DNA from: NORP240 sp965222175
Lineage (GTDB): Bacteria > Pseudomonadota > Gammaproteobacteria > Pseudomonadales > Pseudohongiellaceae
Assembly (NCBI GenBank): GCA_965222175.1
Contig: OZ244938.1
Span: 1,054,001-1,118,000 of the forward strand
Reading direction: 5' to 3'
Length of the DNA: 64,000 nt
The notes beneath the pieces were generated by a model, which saw nothing but the letters and a program-made list of their open reading frames with translations, had not been told where the DNA came from and made no database searches. Below, one piece after another: positions 1 to 9,533 of the stretch (position 1 is its first letter; every line of letters begins with the position of its first letter). Made by a program: the position numbers and the translations under genes.

Positions 1-1057
1 GCTTGCGCAGCTGGTCCAGCTGCTGGTCCGAACTGTCCAGCTGTGCCAGCTGTGCTGCCAGGTCCCGATGCAGCCCATGGAGCTGTTCCGGCTTGACCTT
101 GTGCTTGCGGGCGACCCGGTGCAGCGCGGCCAGCCGGCTGTCCACCCACTGCTGTCGTTCCGGATTGACCTCGATACGGTCCAGCTGCGCCTGCAGGTCG
201 TTGGCGGCCTCTTCTACCTGGATGGCGGCCGTACCGAGAAGGTCCAGGATATTGTCCAGTTTCAGTCCCGCCGGCGGCATTGACTGCAGCAGGTTCCGGG
301 CCTGGCTGATGGCCTGGCCGATATTGTAGGTCTCGTCATCCTGGCACAGGGTCAGCACCTGTTGCAGAGTGGCCATGCTGCTTTCGGCGTTGGCCAGGCG
401 CTGGAACTCGTCCTCCAGCTGCTGGAATTCATCCTCTTCGGCTGCCAGTTCCTCCAGTTCCTCCACCTGGTAACGAATCAGCTGACGCTGGGCGTCCAGC
501 TCTTCCTCCTGTTCCTCCAGGCGTTTCATCAGGTGCTGGTTGTGTTTCCAGTCGCGCCAGTGGGTGTGCATGGCCGCCAGCAGCGCCGCCTTGACGCCGA
601 ACTCGTCCAGCAGCTGCAGATGGGTGGCCCGGCGCAACAGGGAATGGTGTTCGTGTTGACTGTGAATATCCATCAGCTTTTCGCCGAGTTCCGCCAGGTT
701 GCCCAGGGTCACCGGGATACCGTTTACATAGGCCCGGGAACTGCCATCGGCGGGGACCACCCGACGGATCAGACAGCTGTCGGCCGGCGAGGCGGCGTCC
801 ACCAGGTCGTGTTCCTGCAGCCAGTCCCGGGCCGCCGGGTTGTCGTCGAGATTGAACCGGGCGCTGATGTCGGCCCGCGGCGCGCCGGACCGCACCACCC
901 CGCGGTCTGCCCGGTCCCCCAGAGCCAGGCCCAGGGCACCCAGGATTATGGATTTGCCGGCGCCGGTTTCTCCGGTGATCACCGTCATACCCCCGTGCAG
1001 TTCCAGTGCGAGGGTGTCGACGATGGCGTAGTCACGGATTGTCAGCTCGGTCAGCAT
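1..1057 (-). CDS. recN: DNA repair protein RecN (N-terminal part, cut by window edge)
   Basis: SMC-like ATPase acting early in recombinational repair of double-strand breaks. About 352 codons are present, from ATG at 1057 to the left edge. The start reads MLTELTIRDYAIVDTLALEL, the usual RecN N-terminus, followed by a Walker A loop GETGAGKS at about residues 29-36 and an IHSQHEHHSLL segment at the base of the head. The remainder, rich in Glu, Gln and Leu, is the beginning of the coiled coil. The C-terminal half with Walker B lies outside the window. The gene is divergent from grpE, an arrangement found in many gammaproteobacteria. No LexA box was confidently seen. Confidence 0.93.
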   Translation of the reverse strand, partial: MLTELTIRDYAIVDTLALELHGGMTVITGETGAGKSIILGALGLALGDRADRGVVRSGAPRADISARFNLDDNPAARDWLQEHDLVDAASPADSCLIRRVVPADGSSRAYVNGIPVTLGNLAELGEKLMDIHSQHEHHSLLRRATHLQLLDEFGVKAALLAAMHTHWRDWKHNQHLMKRLEEQEEELDAQRQLIRYQVEELEELAAEEDEFQQLEDEFQRLANAESSMATLQQVLTLCQDDETYNIGQAISQARNLLQSMPPAGLKLDNILDLLGTAAIQVEEAANDLQAQLDRIEVNPERQQWVDSRLAALHRVARKHKVKPEQLHGLHRDLAAQLAQLDSSDQQLDQLRK

Positions 1058-1161
1058 GGTCAAAGTATATGGGCGCCAATCGACAATTGGAAAGCATTGG
1101 CGAAAGAAATAAGCGGCCGTCTCCAGCACCTGGCGTCGGTCCGGCCATTTGCCGGCAATTG

Positions 1162-1189
1162 CTTGAAACCCTGGCGGTTGTCCCCATAT
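1162..1189 (+). promoter_or_regulatory. Sigma-32 (RpoH) heat-shock promoter for grpE
   Basis: CTTGAAA at 1162-1168 and CCCCATAT at 1182-1189, separated by 13 nt, match the known sigma-32 consensus (CTTGAAA, 13-15 nt, CCCCATnT) almost perfectly. It lies about 210 bp upstream of grpE on the same strand. A weaker CTTGAAA at 2094-2100 in the grpE-dnaK gap lacks a good -10 partner. Confidence 0.82.
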
Positions 1190-1399
1190 ACGCCCCATTC
1201 ACCGCTGCTTGCGGCTGGGCCTTTGCCGAACGCCGACAGTTGAGCCGGCATCGGCGGGTTACCGGTGGCGCGGAGCAGGCTGAATCCGGCAGTCGAGGAA
1301 TGGACCAGGATAAAGGCCAGGCACGGACCGGGATCAGATAAAGACAGGGTTAAGATCAAGCAAAGACCAAGCAAAGACCAAGTCAAGTAAGGAAGGCTA

Positions 1400-2083
1400 A
1401 TGAGCGAAGACACCAATTCTTCCCCGGCAGGTTCCAACCAGACCACCAGGACTGACGCTGACGGCATCGACACGGCAGAAGTCAGTGCGCAGAAACGCAA
1501 GAAGTACGAAATCAGAAGCGAAGAAGGCGACAGCGCCACACCGGAGTCCCCCGCCATGGAAGATTTCGAAGCGTCGGCGGAACAGGACCTGGCCCAGGCC
1601 CTGCTGCGAATCGAGGAGGCTGAAAGCGCCGTGCGCAAACACCAGGACGACATGCTGCGTCTGCAGGCCGAGATGCAGAACCTGCGCCGCCGTACCGAGC
1701 AGGACGTGGAGAAGGCGCACAAGTACGGGCAGGAACGGCTGGTCACCGAACTGGTGGGCGTCATCGACAACCTGGAGCGTGCTCTGGAAGCCGCCAGTGA
1801 GGAAAAGGACAACAAGTCCGACGACGCCCGACACGAAGAGAAACTGAAAGCGATCCGTGAAGGTGTCGAGCTGACATTGAAAAGTTTCCTGGACTGTTTC
1901 CGCAAGTTCAACATCGAACCTATCGATCCACTGGGGGAACCCTTCGACCCGCAGAAACACGAAGCCATGGCCACGGTGCAGAATGACGACGTAGAGCCCA
2001 ATACTGTCACCGCGGTAATGCAGAAAGGTTACCTGCTCCATGGCCGGGTGGTAAGACCGGCCATGGTGATGGTCAGCAAATAG
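1400..2083 (+). CDS. grpE: Nucleotide exchange factor GrpE
   Basis: Co-chaperone that releases ADP from DnaK. The 227-aa protein is longer than E. coli GrpE (197 aa) because of an acidic, probably disordered N-terminus (residues 1-55). A long heptad-rich helix follows (about 60-135), then the beta-domain with the family C-terminus (NTVTAVMQKGYLLHGRVVRPAMV). The ATG is preceded by AAGGAAGG. It is followed by dnaK and dnaJ in the same direction, the usual chaperone cluster, and the upstream sigma-32 site indicates heat-shock control. Confidence 0.95.
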   Translation: MSEDTNSSPAGSNQTTRTDADGIDTAEVSAQKRKKYEIRSEEGDSATPESPAMEDFEASAEQDLAQALLRIEEAESAVRKHQDDMLRLQAEMQNLRRRTEQDVEKAHKYGQERLVTELVGVIDNLERALEAASEEKDNKSDDARHEEKLKAIREGVELTLKSFLDCFRKFNIEPIDPLGEPFDPQKHEAMATVQNDDVEPNTVTAVMQKGYLLHGRVVRPAMVMVSK

Positions 2084-2333
2084 CGGGACTGACCTTGAAA
2101 TCCCCGACGGCGGGCCAATATTGACAACTATCTGGCCGGGACCGGTTACCAGCACGCAGCCGCCGTGACGCCGAGTCGGACAAGCCGAAGTGGACCTGCC
2201 CCGGCGAACCCCGACTGACCGTCGCCGGTAGGGCTGAACAACGAATTTGACAGATCACCATCAAAGACAGGCAAACAGCTGATAGCGTCATTGGCCTATT
2301 ACAGCAGAGCAGAAAATATCGGAGAAAGTAGAC

Positions 2334-4268
2334 ATGGGAAAGATTATTGGTATTGACCTGGGAACCACCAACTCCTGCGTTGCTGTAATGGACGCAGGTA
2401 AACCCAAGGTAATTGAAAACGCCGAAGGCGATCGCACCACGCCTTCCATCATCGCCTACACCACTGACAAGGAAACCCTCGTCGGCCAACCGGCGAAACG
2501 CCAGGCGGTAACCAACCCCAACAACACGCTGTTTGCCATCAAGCGCCTGATCGGCCGTCAGTTCGATGACGAAATCGTGCAGAAGGACATCAAGATGGTG
2601 CCCTACAAGATCGTCAAGGCCGATAATGGCGATGCCTGGGTTGAAGTCAACGGCGAGAAAATGTCGCCACCGCAGATCTCCGCCCAGGTGCTGAAGAAAA
2701 TGAAGAAGACGGCGGAAGATTATCTTGGTGAGAAAGTCACCGAGGCCGTGGTCACTGTGCCTGCCTACTTCAACGATTCCCAGCGTCAGGCCACCAAGGA
2801 CGCCGGCAAGATTGCCGGGCTGGATGTGAAGCGCATCATCAACGAGCCGACGGCAGCCGCGCTGGCCTACGGCATGGACAAGAAGAGTGGGGACAGCACC
2901 ATCGCCGTCTATGACCTGGGTGGTGGAACCTTCGATATCTCCATTATCGAGATCGCCGAGACCGATGGTGAGCACACCTTCGAGGTGCTTTCCACCAACG
3001 GTGATACCTTCCTGGGTGGCGAGGACTTCGACCTGCGGCTGATCGATTACCTGGCGGATGAATTCAAGAAGGAATCCGGCATGGATCTGCACAGCGATCC
3101 TCTGGCCCTGCAGCGACTCAAGGAAGCCGCGGAAAAAGCCAAGATCGAACTGTCCTCTTCGCAGCAGACCGAAGTCAATCTGCCCTATATTACCGCTGAT
3201 TCCAGTGGACCCAAGCACCTGGTGCAGAAACTCACCAGGGCCAAGTTCGAATCACTGGTCGAGGGGCTGGTGGACAGGACCCTGGAGCCGGTGAAAATTG
3301 CCCTGCAGGATGCCGGACTGGATGTGTCCAAGATCGACGACGTCATCCTGGTGGGCGGTCAGACCCGCATGCCGCTGGTGCAGAAGAAAGTGGCCGACTA
3401 TTTCGGCAAGGACGCGCGCAAGGATGTCAATCCCGACGAGGCCGTAGCCGTGGGTGCCGCAATCCAGGCGGCCGTGCTGTCCGGTGATGTCAATGATGTT
3501 TTACTGTTAGACGTGACACCTCTTTCCCTGGGTATCGAAACCCTGGGAGGAGTCGCCAGCACGCTGATCGAGAAAAACACCACGATACCCACCAAGAAGA
3601 CCCAGGTGTTTTCCACCGCCGAGGACAACCAGACGGCAGTGACTATTCACGTGGTGCAGGGTGAGCGTAAGCAGGCGGCCCAGAACAAGTCCCTGGGACG
3701 ATTCGACCTCACCGACATTCCGCCGGCGGCCCGCGGCACGCCCCAGATCGAGGTGGCCTTCGACCTGGATGCCAACGGGATATTGAACGTGTCGGCGAAG
3801 GACAAGGCCACCGGCAAGGAGCAGTCCATCGAGATCAAGGCTTCCAGCGGACTCACCGATGACGAGATCGAGAAGATGGTCAAGGATGCCGAGGCCCACT
3901 CCGCGGACGACAAGAAGTTCGAGGAGCTTATCACCGCGCGCAACACCGCCGATGGCCTGGTCCATGCCACCAGGAAAACCCTGGAGGATGCCGGTGACAA
4001 GGTAACCACCGATGAAAAGGAAAAGATCGAGAAAGCCATCACCGACCTGGAAGAAGCCGTGAAAGGTGACGACAAAGAAGCCATCGAGGCCAAGACCAAT
4101 GCCCTGACCGAGGTCTCCTCAGGCCTGGCGCAGAAGATGTACGCCGAGCAGCAGGCGGAGGGTGCCCAGGCCGAGCCGGAAACATCCGGGGACTCCCGAT
4201 CCGGCGATGCCGGTGAAGAAGAGGCGGTAGACGCCGAGTTCGAGGAAGTCAAGGAAGAGGACAAGTAA
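2334..4268 (+). CDS. dnaK: Molecular chaperone DnaK (Hsp70)
   Basis: Cytoplasmic ATP-driven folding chaperone. At 644 aa it is the expected length. The N-terminus IIGIDLGTTNSCVAV is the phosphate-binding signature, and YDLGGGTFDISII and ILVGGQTRMPLVQ are the other two Hsp70 signatures. A substrate-binding beta-domain and helical lid follow, ending in the acidic tail EEEAVDAEFEEVKEEDK. The ATG follows GGAGAAAGTAG. A 250-bp gap separates it from grpE, so it may be transcribed both from the grpE promoter and from a site in the gap. Confidence 0.98.
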   Translation: MGKIIGIDLGTTNSCVAVMDAGKPKVIENAEGDRTTPSIIAYTTDKETLVGQPAKRQAVTNPNNTLFAIKRLIGRQFDDEIVQKDIKMVPYKIVKADNGDAWVEVNGEKMSPPQISAQVLKKMKKTAEDYLGEKVTEAVVTVPAYFNDSQRQATKDAGKIAGLDVKRIINEPTAAALAYGMDKKSGDSTIAVYDLGGGTFDISIIEIAETDGEHTFEVLSTNGDTFLGGEDFDLRLIDYLADEFKKESGMDLHSDPLALQRLKEAAEKAKIELSSSQQTEVNLPYITADSSGPKHLVQKLTRAKFESLVEGLVDRTLEPVKIALQDAGLDVSKIDDVILVGGQTRMPLVQKKVADYFGKDARKDVNPDEAVAVGAAIQAAVLSGDVNDVLLLDVTPLSLGIETLGGVASTLIEKNTTIPTKKTQVFSTAEDNQTAVTIHVVQGERKQAAQNKSLGRFDLTDIPPAARGTPQIEVAFDLDANGILNVSAKDKATGKEQSIEIKASSGLTDDEIEKMVKDAEAHSADDKKFEELITARNTADGLVHATRKTLEDAGDKVTTDEKEKIEKAITDLEEAVKGDDKEAIEAKTNALTEVSSGLAQKMYAEQQAEGAQAEPETSGDSRSGDAGEEEAVDAEFEEVKEEDK

Positions 4269-4654
4269 CCGGCCGCGTGCACAGCCCGGCCTGAACGCCC
4301 GGATTCAGCGAAATCCGGTCTAACCGGGGGGCCGGGTAAAACAGCCTGGTTTACAGCCCGGGTTATACAGCCCGGAGAAAATAGAAAGCCTGGCTGCGCA
4401 AACTATCAGGCCCCGTGCGGGAAGCCGTCCCTTGACATGTCAGGGCCGGGTTTCGGCACGGGGCTGTTGCGTGTCAGCAGGGATGACCCTGTGCGGTCCT
4501 GCGAACGGCATCAAGGTGCCGGGCTGTCGGGCAGTGTATGGTGGTGTGACCGTAGTATCCACCCAGGCAGCGTGGCAACCACCCAGGCAGCGTGGCATCC
4601 ACCCTGGTAGAAAGAATCGTGAAGCGTCGAACGGAGTCCAGAGAATAAAGTTCT
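4269..4654. other. dnaK-dnaJ intergenic region with a 20-bp tandem repeat
   Basis: This 386-bp stretch holds no convincing gene. It contains several CAGCC(T/C)GG-type repeats at 4340-4380 and a tandem 20-bp repeat at 4558-4597 (unit CCACCCAGGCAGCGTGGCA plus one base), followed by a decayed third unit (TCCACCCTGGTAG). A GC-rich stretch just after the dnaK stop could attenuate transcription, but no clear U-tract terminator is seen. Confidence 0.6.
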
Positions 4655-5785
4655 ATGTCGAAAAGAGATTATTACGAAGTACTGGGGATATCACGGGATG
4701 CCACCGAGGCCGAGGTCAAGAAAGCCTATCGCCGCGTGGCCATGAAGTTTCATCCGGATAGAAACCCGGACAGCAAGGAAGCCGAAGACAAGTTCAAGGA
4801 GGCCAACGAGGCCTTCGAGGTACTTTCAGACAGCAACAAGCGTAATCGTTACGATCAGTATGGCCACGCCGGCGTCGATGGCCAGACATCCGGTGGCCAG
4901 GCCGATTTCAGTGACATCTTCGGTGACATTTTCGGCGATATCTTCGGTGGTGGTCACGGCGGCGGCCGCCGCAGCCACGTCAGGCAGGGAGCCGACCTGC
5001 GCTATACCCTGGAACTGGACCTGGAAGAAGCGGTTCGGGGTACGACCTCGCGCATTCGCATTCCCACCACGGTCGCCTGTACCACCTGTGACGGCAGCGG
5101 CGCGAAGCCCGGCACCTCGCCGGTGGATTGTTCCACCTGTAACGGCGTCGGCCAGGTGCGCATGCAGCAGGGTTTCTTTTCGGTACAGCAGACCTGTCCC
5201 CGCTGTCGTGGTACCGGCCAGCAGATCAAGGACCCCTGTAGCACCTGTCACGGACGCGGCACCACCGATGAACGCAAGACCCTGTCCGTTAAAGTGCCCC
5301 CCGGCGTGGATACCGGCGACCGGATCCGGCTGGGCGGGGAAGGACAGGCGGGAATCCACGGCGGTCCTCCGGGGGACCTGTACGTGGAAATTTCGGTCCG
5401 GCCACATAACCTGTTTACCCGGGACGGTCGCAACCTGCACTGCGAAATTCCCATCAGTTTCGTCGACGCCGCCCTGGGTGGCGAACTGGAAGTGCCCACG
5501 CTGGATGGCCGCGTCAAGCTGAAGATCCCGGCGGAAACCCAGTCCGGCAAACTGTTCCGGCTGCGCGGCAAGGGCGTCGTGCCGGTCCGTGGCGGATCAG
5601 CCGGTGACCTGCTGATCCGGGTAGTGGTCGAAACACCGGTGAACCTGACCAAGCGCCAGAAAGAATTGCTGGAAGAGTTCCAGGGTATTCACGAAGAGCA
5701 GGGGGAGCGGCAGAGCCCGAGGAAGTCCGGGTGGTTTGACGGGGTCAAGTCATTCTTTGAAGACCTGGGCCTGGGCGGACAATAG
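4655..5785 (+). CDS. dnaJ: Chaperone DnaJ (Hsp40, type I)
   Basis: J-domain co-chaperone that stimulates DnaK ATPase and delivers substrates. The 376-aa protein has the full type I layout: J-domain at 1-70 with the HPD motif in KFHPDRNPD, a Gly/Phe-rich linker with three GDIFGD-like repeats (about 85-108), four CxxCxGxG zinc-binding repeats (CTTCDGSG, CSTCNGVG, CPRCRGTG, CSTCHGRG; about 145-210), and two C-terminal beta-domains. Start context is weak, but MSKRDYYEVLGI is the canonical N-terminus. Confidence 0.97.
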   Translation: MSKRDYYEVLGISRDATEAEVKKAYRRVAMKFHPDRNPDSKEAEDKFKEANEAFEVLSDSNKRNRYDQYGHAGVDGQTSGGQADFSDIFGDIFGDIFGGGHGGGRRSHVRQGADLRYTLELDLEEAVRGTTSRIRIPTTVACTTCDGSGAKPGTSPVDCSTCNGVGQVRMQQGFFSVQQTCPRCRGTGQQIKDPCSTCHGRGTTDERKTLSVKVPPGVDTGDRIRLGGEGQAGIHGGPPGDLYVEISVRPHNLFTRDGRNLHCEIPISFVDAALGGELEVPTLDGRVKLKIPAETQSGKLFRLRGKGVVPVRGGSAGDLLIRVVVETPVNLTKRQKELLEEFQGIHEEQGERQSPRKSGWFDGVKSFFEDLGLGGQ

Positions 5786-5966
5786 CCCCGGAGTTGCAGG
5801 AGTCATTCCTGCCGCCGGCAGACTCGTCCTGCCAGCGCTTTTCCACCCGCATTCAGGAACCCCCGTCACAGATCCCTGACCGACCGGCCCCGATTCCAGT
5901 GACCCGGCAGGTTTCAGGGACTGGCGATGCGTGAACAGCACTGAAGCGGGACCTGTCGGCAACCCT

Positions 5967-6968
5967 TCATTTCAGGCCCAGCTGCTGCAGAATGCGGACA
6001 TGTTCTTCCGTGGGCAGGCGCGGCCCGAAACTTGAAACCGTGGTGGCCGATGCCAGGCTGGCCAGTCTGCCCGCGGTGGCAAAATCGTGATCCTGGGTGA
6101 TGGCATAGAGGAAGGCCCCGGCAAACATGTCGCCGGCGCCGTTAGTATCCACGGCATCGACCTCGTGGGAGGCGATATCGATATAGTCGTTGCCGTCGTA
6201 CAGGCGGGCACCCTTGGCGCCACGTGTCACAACAAACTGGCGTGCATGTGATTGCAGCTGTTTACAGGCCTGCTCGAAAGAGCCGGCGTCGGTCCACAGC
6301 ATTGCCTCCTTCTCGTTGCAGAACAGCAGATCGACGCCGTTGCCCAGCACATCGGCCACCGCCCCGGTGAAATACTCCACCATGGACGGATCGGAAAACG
6401 TCATCGCCGTCTTCACGCCGTGTTTTTCCGCGACGCGCTTGAGCTCCGCCGCTGCAGCCTTGGCGGTGGGCGAAGTAACCAGGTAGCCCTCGATATACAC
6501 AAACTTCGAGGCGCTGATGGCTTCCTCGTCGATTTCATCAACCGAGACTTCCTCGGAAACTCCCAGGTAAGTGTGCATGGTGCGCTCGGCGTCGGGGCTG
6601 ATCATAACCAGGCAGCGCCCGGTGGTGCCCTGGTCGCGTTCGTCACCCAGGTTGGTTTCGATATTGTGGTGGCCCAGCTGCTGCACGTAAAAATCGCCGG
6701 TTTCGTCGTTGGCAACTTTGCCGGCAAAATAGGCATTGCCACCAAACTGACTGAGCGCGTACAGGGTGTTGGCCGCGGAACCTCCACCCGAACGCTTCTT
6801 CAGACCTGCCTTGCTGTACAGCAGGGATTGCAGCTGGTCCTGCTGTTCATGGGTGACCAGGGTCATGAAGCCTTTTTCGATATCGTGCTCCACAAAGAAG
6901 TCATCTTCCACTTCGAACTCCTGGTCCACCAGGGCATTACCGATTCCATACACATCGTATTTTTTCAT
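5967..6968 (-). CDS. PfkB-family sugar/nucleoside kinase (adenosine kinase-like)
   Basis: Ribokinase-fold kinase of the group annotated as adenosine kinase in pseudomonads; it would phosphorylate a nucleoside or sugar in the cytoplasm. Visible are the N-terminal IGNALVDQEF, the substrate signature GGGSAANTLYALSQ, and the C-terminal ATP/anion-hole motif DTNGAGDMFAGA containing the catalytic Asp. The frame opens at 7004, overlapping hemL by 14 bp. I prefer the internal ATG at 6968 (MKKYDVYGIGN), which fits the family N-terminus and leaves a 22-bp gap after hemL. Length is then 333 aa. Substrate is inferred from family only. Confidence 0.82.
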   Translation of the reverse strand: MKKYDVYGIGNALVDQEFEVEDDFFVEHDIEKGFMTLVTHEQQDQLQSLLYSKAGLKKRSGGGSAANTLYALSQFGGNAYFAGKVANDETGDFYVQQLGHHNIETNLGDERDQGTTGRCLVMISPDAERTMHTYLGVSEEVSVDEIDEEAISASKFVYIEGYLVTSPTAKAAAAELKRVAEKHGVKTAMTFSDPSMVEYFTGAVADVLGNGVDLLFCNEKEAMLWTDAGSFEQACKQLQSHARQFVVTRGAKGARLYDGNDYIDIASHEVDAVDTNGAGDMFAGAFLYAITQDHDFATAGRLASLASATTVSSFGPRLPTEEHVRILQQLGLK

Positions 6969-6990
6969 CTGGCCTGTCCGTTGGTCTGAT

Positions 6991-8307
6991 TCAGAGTTTG
7001 CCATCGACTACTGCCGCAAATGCCTTTTCCGCGGCATCCAGGGTCAGCTGAATTTCCTCGCTGCCGTGTGCGGCAGAGAGGAATCCTGCTTCGAAGGCAG
7101 AAGGCGCCAGGTAGACGCCATTCTTAAGCATGCTGTGGAAAAACAGCTGGAAATGATCCATGTTGCAGGCGGTAACCTGGTCGAAGCGGCTGATCCGGTT
7201 TTCCTCGCTGAAAAAGCAGCCAAACATCCCGCCCACGTGATTGGTCGTAAACGGAACGCCGGCGGCATCGGCACGGGCCTTGAGTCCATTGAGCAGCTTT
7301 TCGACATTGCGGGTCAGGGCCTCGTAAAAACCGGGTGCCGATATCTCTTCAAGGGTGGCCAGACCGGCGGCCACCGCCAGCGGATTTCCCGACAGCGTTC
7401 CCGCCTGGTATACCGGGCCATTGGGCGCCAGCCGGTCCATGACTTCGCGGCGTCCGCCGAAGGCACCGACAGGCAGGCCACCGCCGATCACCTTGCCCAG
7501 CGTGGTCAGGTCCGGTTTTAACCCGTATACCTGCTGCGCACCGCCCAGGGCCACCCTGAATCCGGTCATGACTTCGTCGAAAATCAGCAGCGCGCCGTGC
7601 TGGTCACACACTTCCCGCAGGGTCTGCAGGAATTCCGGTTCCGGTGGCACCAGGTTCATGTTACCGGCGATGGGTTCGACGATGATGCAGGCAATATTAT
7701 CTCCGTCCTGGCCGAAAAGCTCCCGGACCGCCTCGGGGTTATTGAAGGGGAGCACGTGGGTCAGCGCGGTAAAGTCCCTGGGTACGCCCTGGGAGTCTGG
7801 CTCACCCAGGGTAAGGGCGCCGGAACCGGCCTTCACCAGCAGGCTGTCGACGTGGCCGTGGTAACAGCCCTCGAACTTGACCACCTTGTCGCGGCCGGTG
7901 TAGCCACGGGCCAGCCGGATGGCGCTCATGGTGGCCTCGGTTCCGGAATTCACCAGCCGCACGGTTTCGATGGACGGCAGGATGTCGCAGATTCGCTTGG
8001 CAATGCGTACTTCACCCTCGGTGGAGGCACCGTAGCCGAGCCCCCATTCGAGCTGCTGCCGCAGCGCTTCCATCACCGGCGGATGACAGTGGCCCAGAAT
8101 GAAGGGTCCCCAGCCGCCGACGTAGTCCACGTAGCGATTGTCGTCGGCGTCGATGAGATAGGCGCCCTGGCCGGCCTTGAAAAACAGTGGATGACCGCCA
8201 ACGCTCTTGAAGGCGCGCACCGGGGAGTTGACGCCGCCGGGGATGTAGCAAAGTGCCTGGTCGTACAGTTCAGTGGAATGCCTGGTAGTGCTCTGGGTCA
8301 AGGTCAT
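6991..8307 (-). CDS. hemL: Glutamate-1-semialdehyde 2,1-aminomutase
   Basis: PLP enzyme converting glutamate-1-semialdehyde to 5-aminolevulinate, the C5 route to haem. The PLP lysine is in TTLGKVIGGG (K272 with the start used here), the Asp motif in IFDEVMTGFRV, and VNSGTEATMSAIRLAR is the phosphate-binding region. The frame extends upstream to 8415, but ATG at 8307 follows GAGGAAG at ideal spacing and gives 438 aa, close to the usual 427. Haem synthesis is also served by hemJ about 1.5 kb away. Confidence 0.95.
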   Translation of the reverse strand: MTLTQSTTRHSTELYDQALCYIPGGVNSPVRAFKSVGGHPLFFKAGQGAYLIDADDNRYVDYVGGWGPFILGHCHPPVMEALRQQLEWGLGYGASTEGEVRIAKRICDILPSIETVRLVNSGTEATMSAIRLARGYTGRDKVVKFEGCYHGHVDSLLVKAGSGALTLGEPDSQGVPRDFTALTHVLPFNNPEAVRELFGQDGDNIACIIVEPIAGNMNLVPPEPEFLQTLREVCDQHGALLIFDEVMTGFRVALGGAQQVYGLKPDLTTLGKVIGGGLPVGAFGGRREVMDRLAPNGPVYQAGTLSGNPLAVAAGLATLEEISAPGFYEALTRNVEKLLNGLKARADAAGVPFTTNHVGGMFGCFFSEENRISRFDQVTACNMDHFQLFFHSMLKNGVYLAPSAFEAGFLSAAHGSEEIQLTLDAAEKAFAAVVDGKL

Positions 8308-8544
8308 GACTTCCTCGGTTGAGTTATTCCCTGTTCGCTGTGGTTGCTGCCGGGTGTCGTCCATCAGTCGGCTGCCTGCCATCGCTGAACGCGCAAAAAT
8401 GATCCACGGGTTCATGCCGCCGAGTCGCCGGCGCCAGACGCGTAATTTATCACAGCCAGCCTGTCGGTGCCCGCCCGCCGGAAGACCCGCCGGCCCGTGC
8501 AGGGCGCCGGCAATGCCCGGGGCGGACGGATACTGCCACGGGGA

Positions 8545-9348
8545 CTAGAAGCCCTGTTTGCTCCAGGCGCTGCGGTTGGGGATATGCTGACCGAAGCCGA
8601 TGCGTGTGCCGTGGCTGAGTGATTCCCAGGTAAACCGCTGTGCCTGCTGGATGGCATCGCGAAGATCGGGGCCATGGGCAAGGTAGCCGGCGAGACTGGC
8701 CGCCAGCGTGCAGCCGGCACCATGGTAGCTGTGTTCCAGTCGTGGCCAGGTAAACAGGGACAGGCCGGCGTGGGGGGAGAAGAACTTGTTGACCACGTCG
8801 GGCGTCGTGGCCTGGGTACCGGACATCAGGATATGTTGACAACCTGATTCCAGCAGTTCATTGGCACAGGCCTCGACGCTGTCGGCGCTGGGTGCCAGCT
8901 CCATGATTTCCTCGATATTGGGCGTAAGGACCGTGGTCAACGGCAGCAGCAGGGAACGAATGGCGTCGGATATTTCCCGGGAACCGAACTGGAAGCCGCC
9001 GCCGGCGCGCATCACCGGATCGACAATGACCGGCACATCCGGGTAATCCCGCAGCAGCGTATGAATGACCTCGACGATGGCAACATCACCGGTCAGGCCC
9101 ACTTTGAAGCACTGTACCGGTATATCCTCCAGCACTGCCCGGGCCTGCTCGATGATGGTGGCAGGCTCGATGGTGGTAATACTGCTGGCATTCTGCGTGT
9201 TCTGGACGGTAATGGCAGTGGCCACCGGTAATGTATGACACCCGGTACTGAACAGCGTTTCGATGTCAGCCTGCAGTCCGGCGCCGCCGGTGGGGTCGAG
9301 TCCGGAGAAACACATGACGTTGGGAAACACTTGATCAATACCTTGCAT
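8545..9348 (-). CDS. thiD: Hydroxymethylpyrimidine/phosphomethylpyrimidine kinase ThiD
   Basis: Thiamin pathway kinase that phosphorylates HMP and HMP-P. The 267-aa ribokinase-fold protein has the N-terminal signature FSGLDPTGGAGLQADIET and the anion-hole motif HGAGCTLAASLAGYLAHG near residue 215. VIVDPVMRAGGG and TVLTPNIEE are further family blocks. In many gammaproteobacteria thiE lies between thiD and hemL; here only about 130 bp of non-coding DNA separate thiD from hemL, so thiE must be elsewhere or absent. Confidence 0.93.
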   Translation of the reverse strand: MQGIDQVFPNVMCFSGLDPTGGAGLQADIETLFSTGCHTLPVATAITVQNTQNASSITTIEPATIIEQARAVLEDIPVQCFKVGLTGDVAIVEVIHTLLRDYPDVPVIVDPVMRAGGGFQFGSREISDAIRSLLLPLTTVLTPNIEEIMELAPSADSVEACANELLESGCQHILMSGTQATTPDVVNKFFSPHAGLSLFTWPRLEHSYHGAGCTLAASLAGYLAHGPDLRDAIQQAQRFTWESLSHGTRIGFGQHIPNRSAWSKQGF

Positions 9349-9533
9349 AGACTTTACTCGTGACGGGTTTACAACCGGAACCTGCTGTCGCCGGGTGATG
9401 GTTCAGTCTGAAAGCGGGCTCCGTGGTTGGGGGGTGATGCCGGCTTCCGTATCTGAGGAACGCAGACGCACATTGTTGCCTTGGGTTCTGCACTGTGCAT
9501 GTTCAGCTGTCCGGTGGCCAGGGAGTCGGGGCT

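Noticed and set aside
362..1243. Long plus-strand frame opposite recN
   Set aside because: It mirrors the recN coding frame; the reverse strand has the RecN N-terminus and Walker A, while this frame has a His/Gln/Val-rich composition typical of antisense reading.
1060..2010. 316-aa minus-strand frame over grpE and its promoter
   Set aside because: Ser/Arg/Leu-rich shadow of grpE, covering the heat-shock promoter; no family motif or ribosome-binding site.
2073..3218. 381-aa minus-strand frame opposite dnaK
   Set aside because: Antisense shadow of a highly conserved gene.
5750..5962. 70-aa minus-strand frame after dnaJ
   Set aside because: Short, overlaps the dnaJ end and has no family resemblance or start signal.
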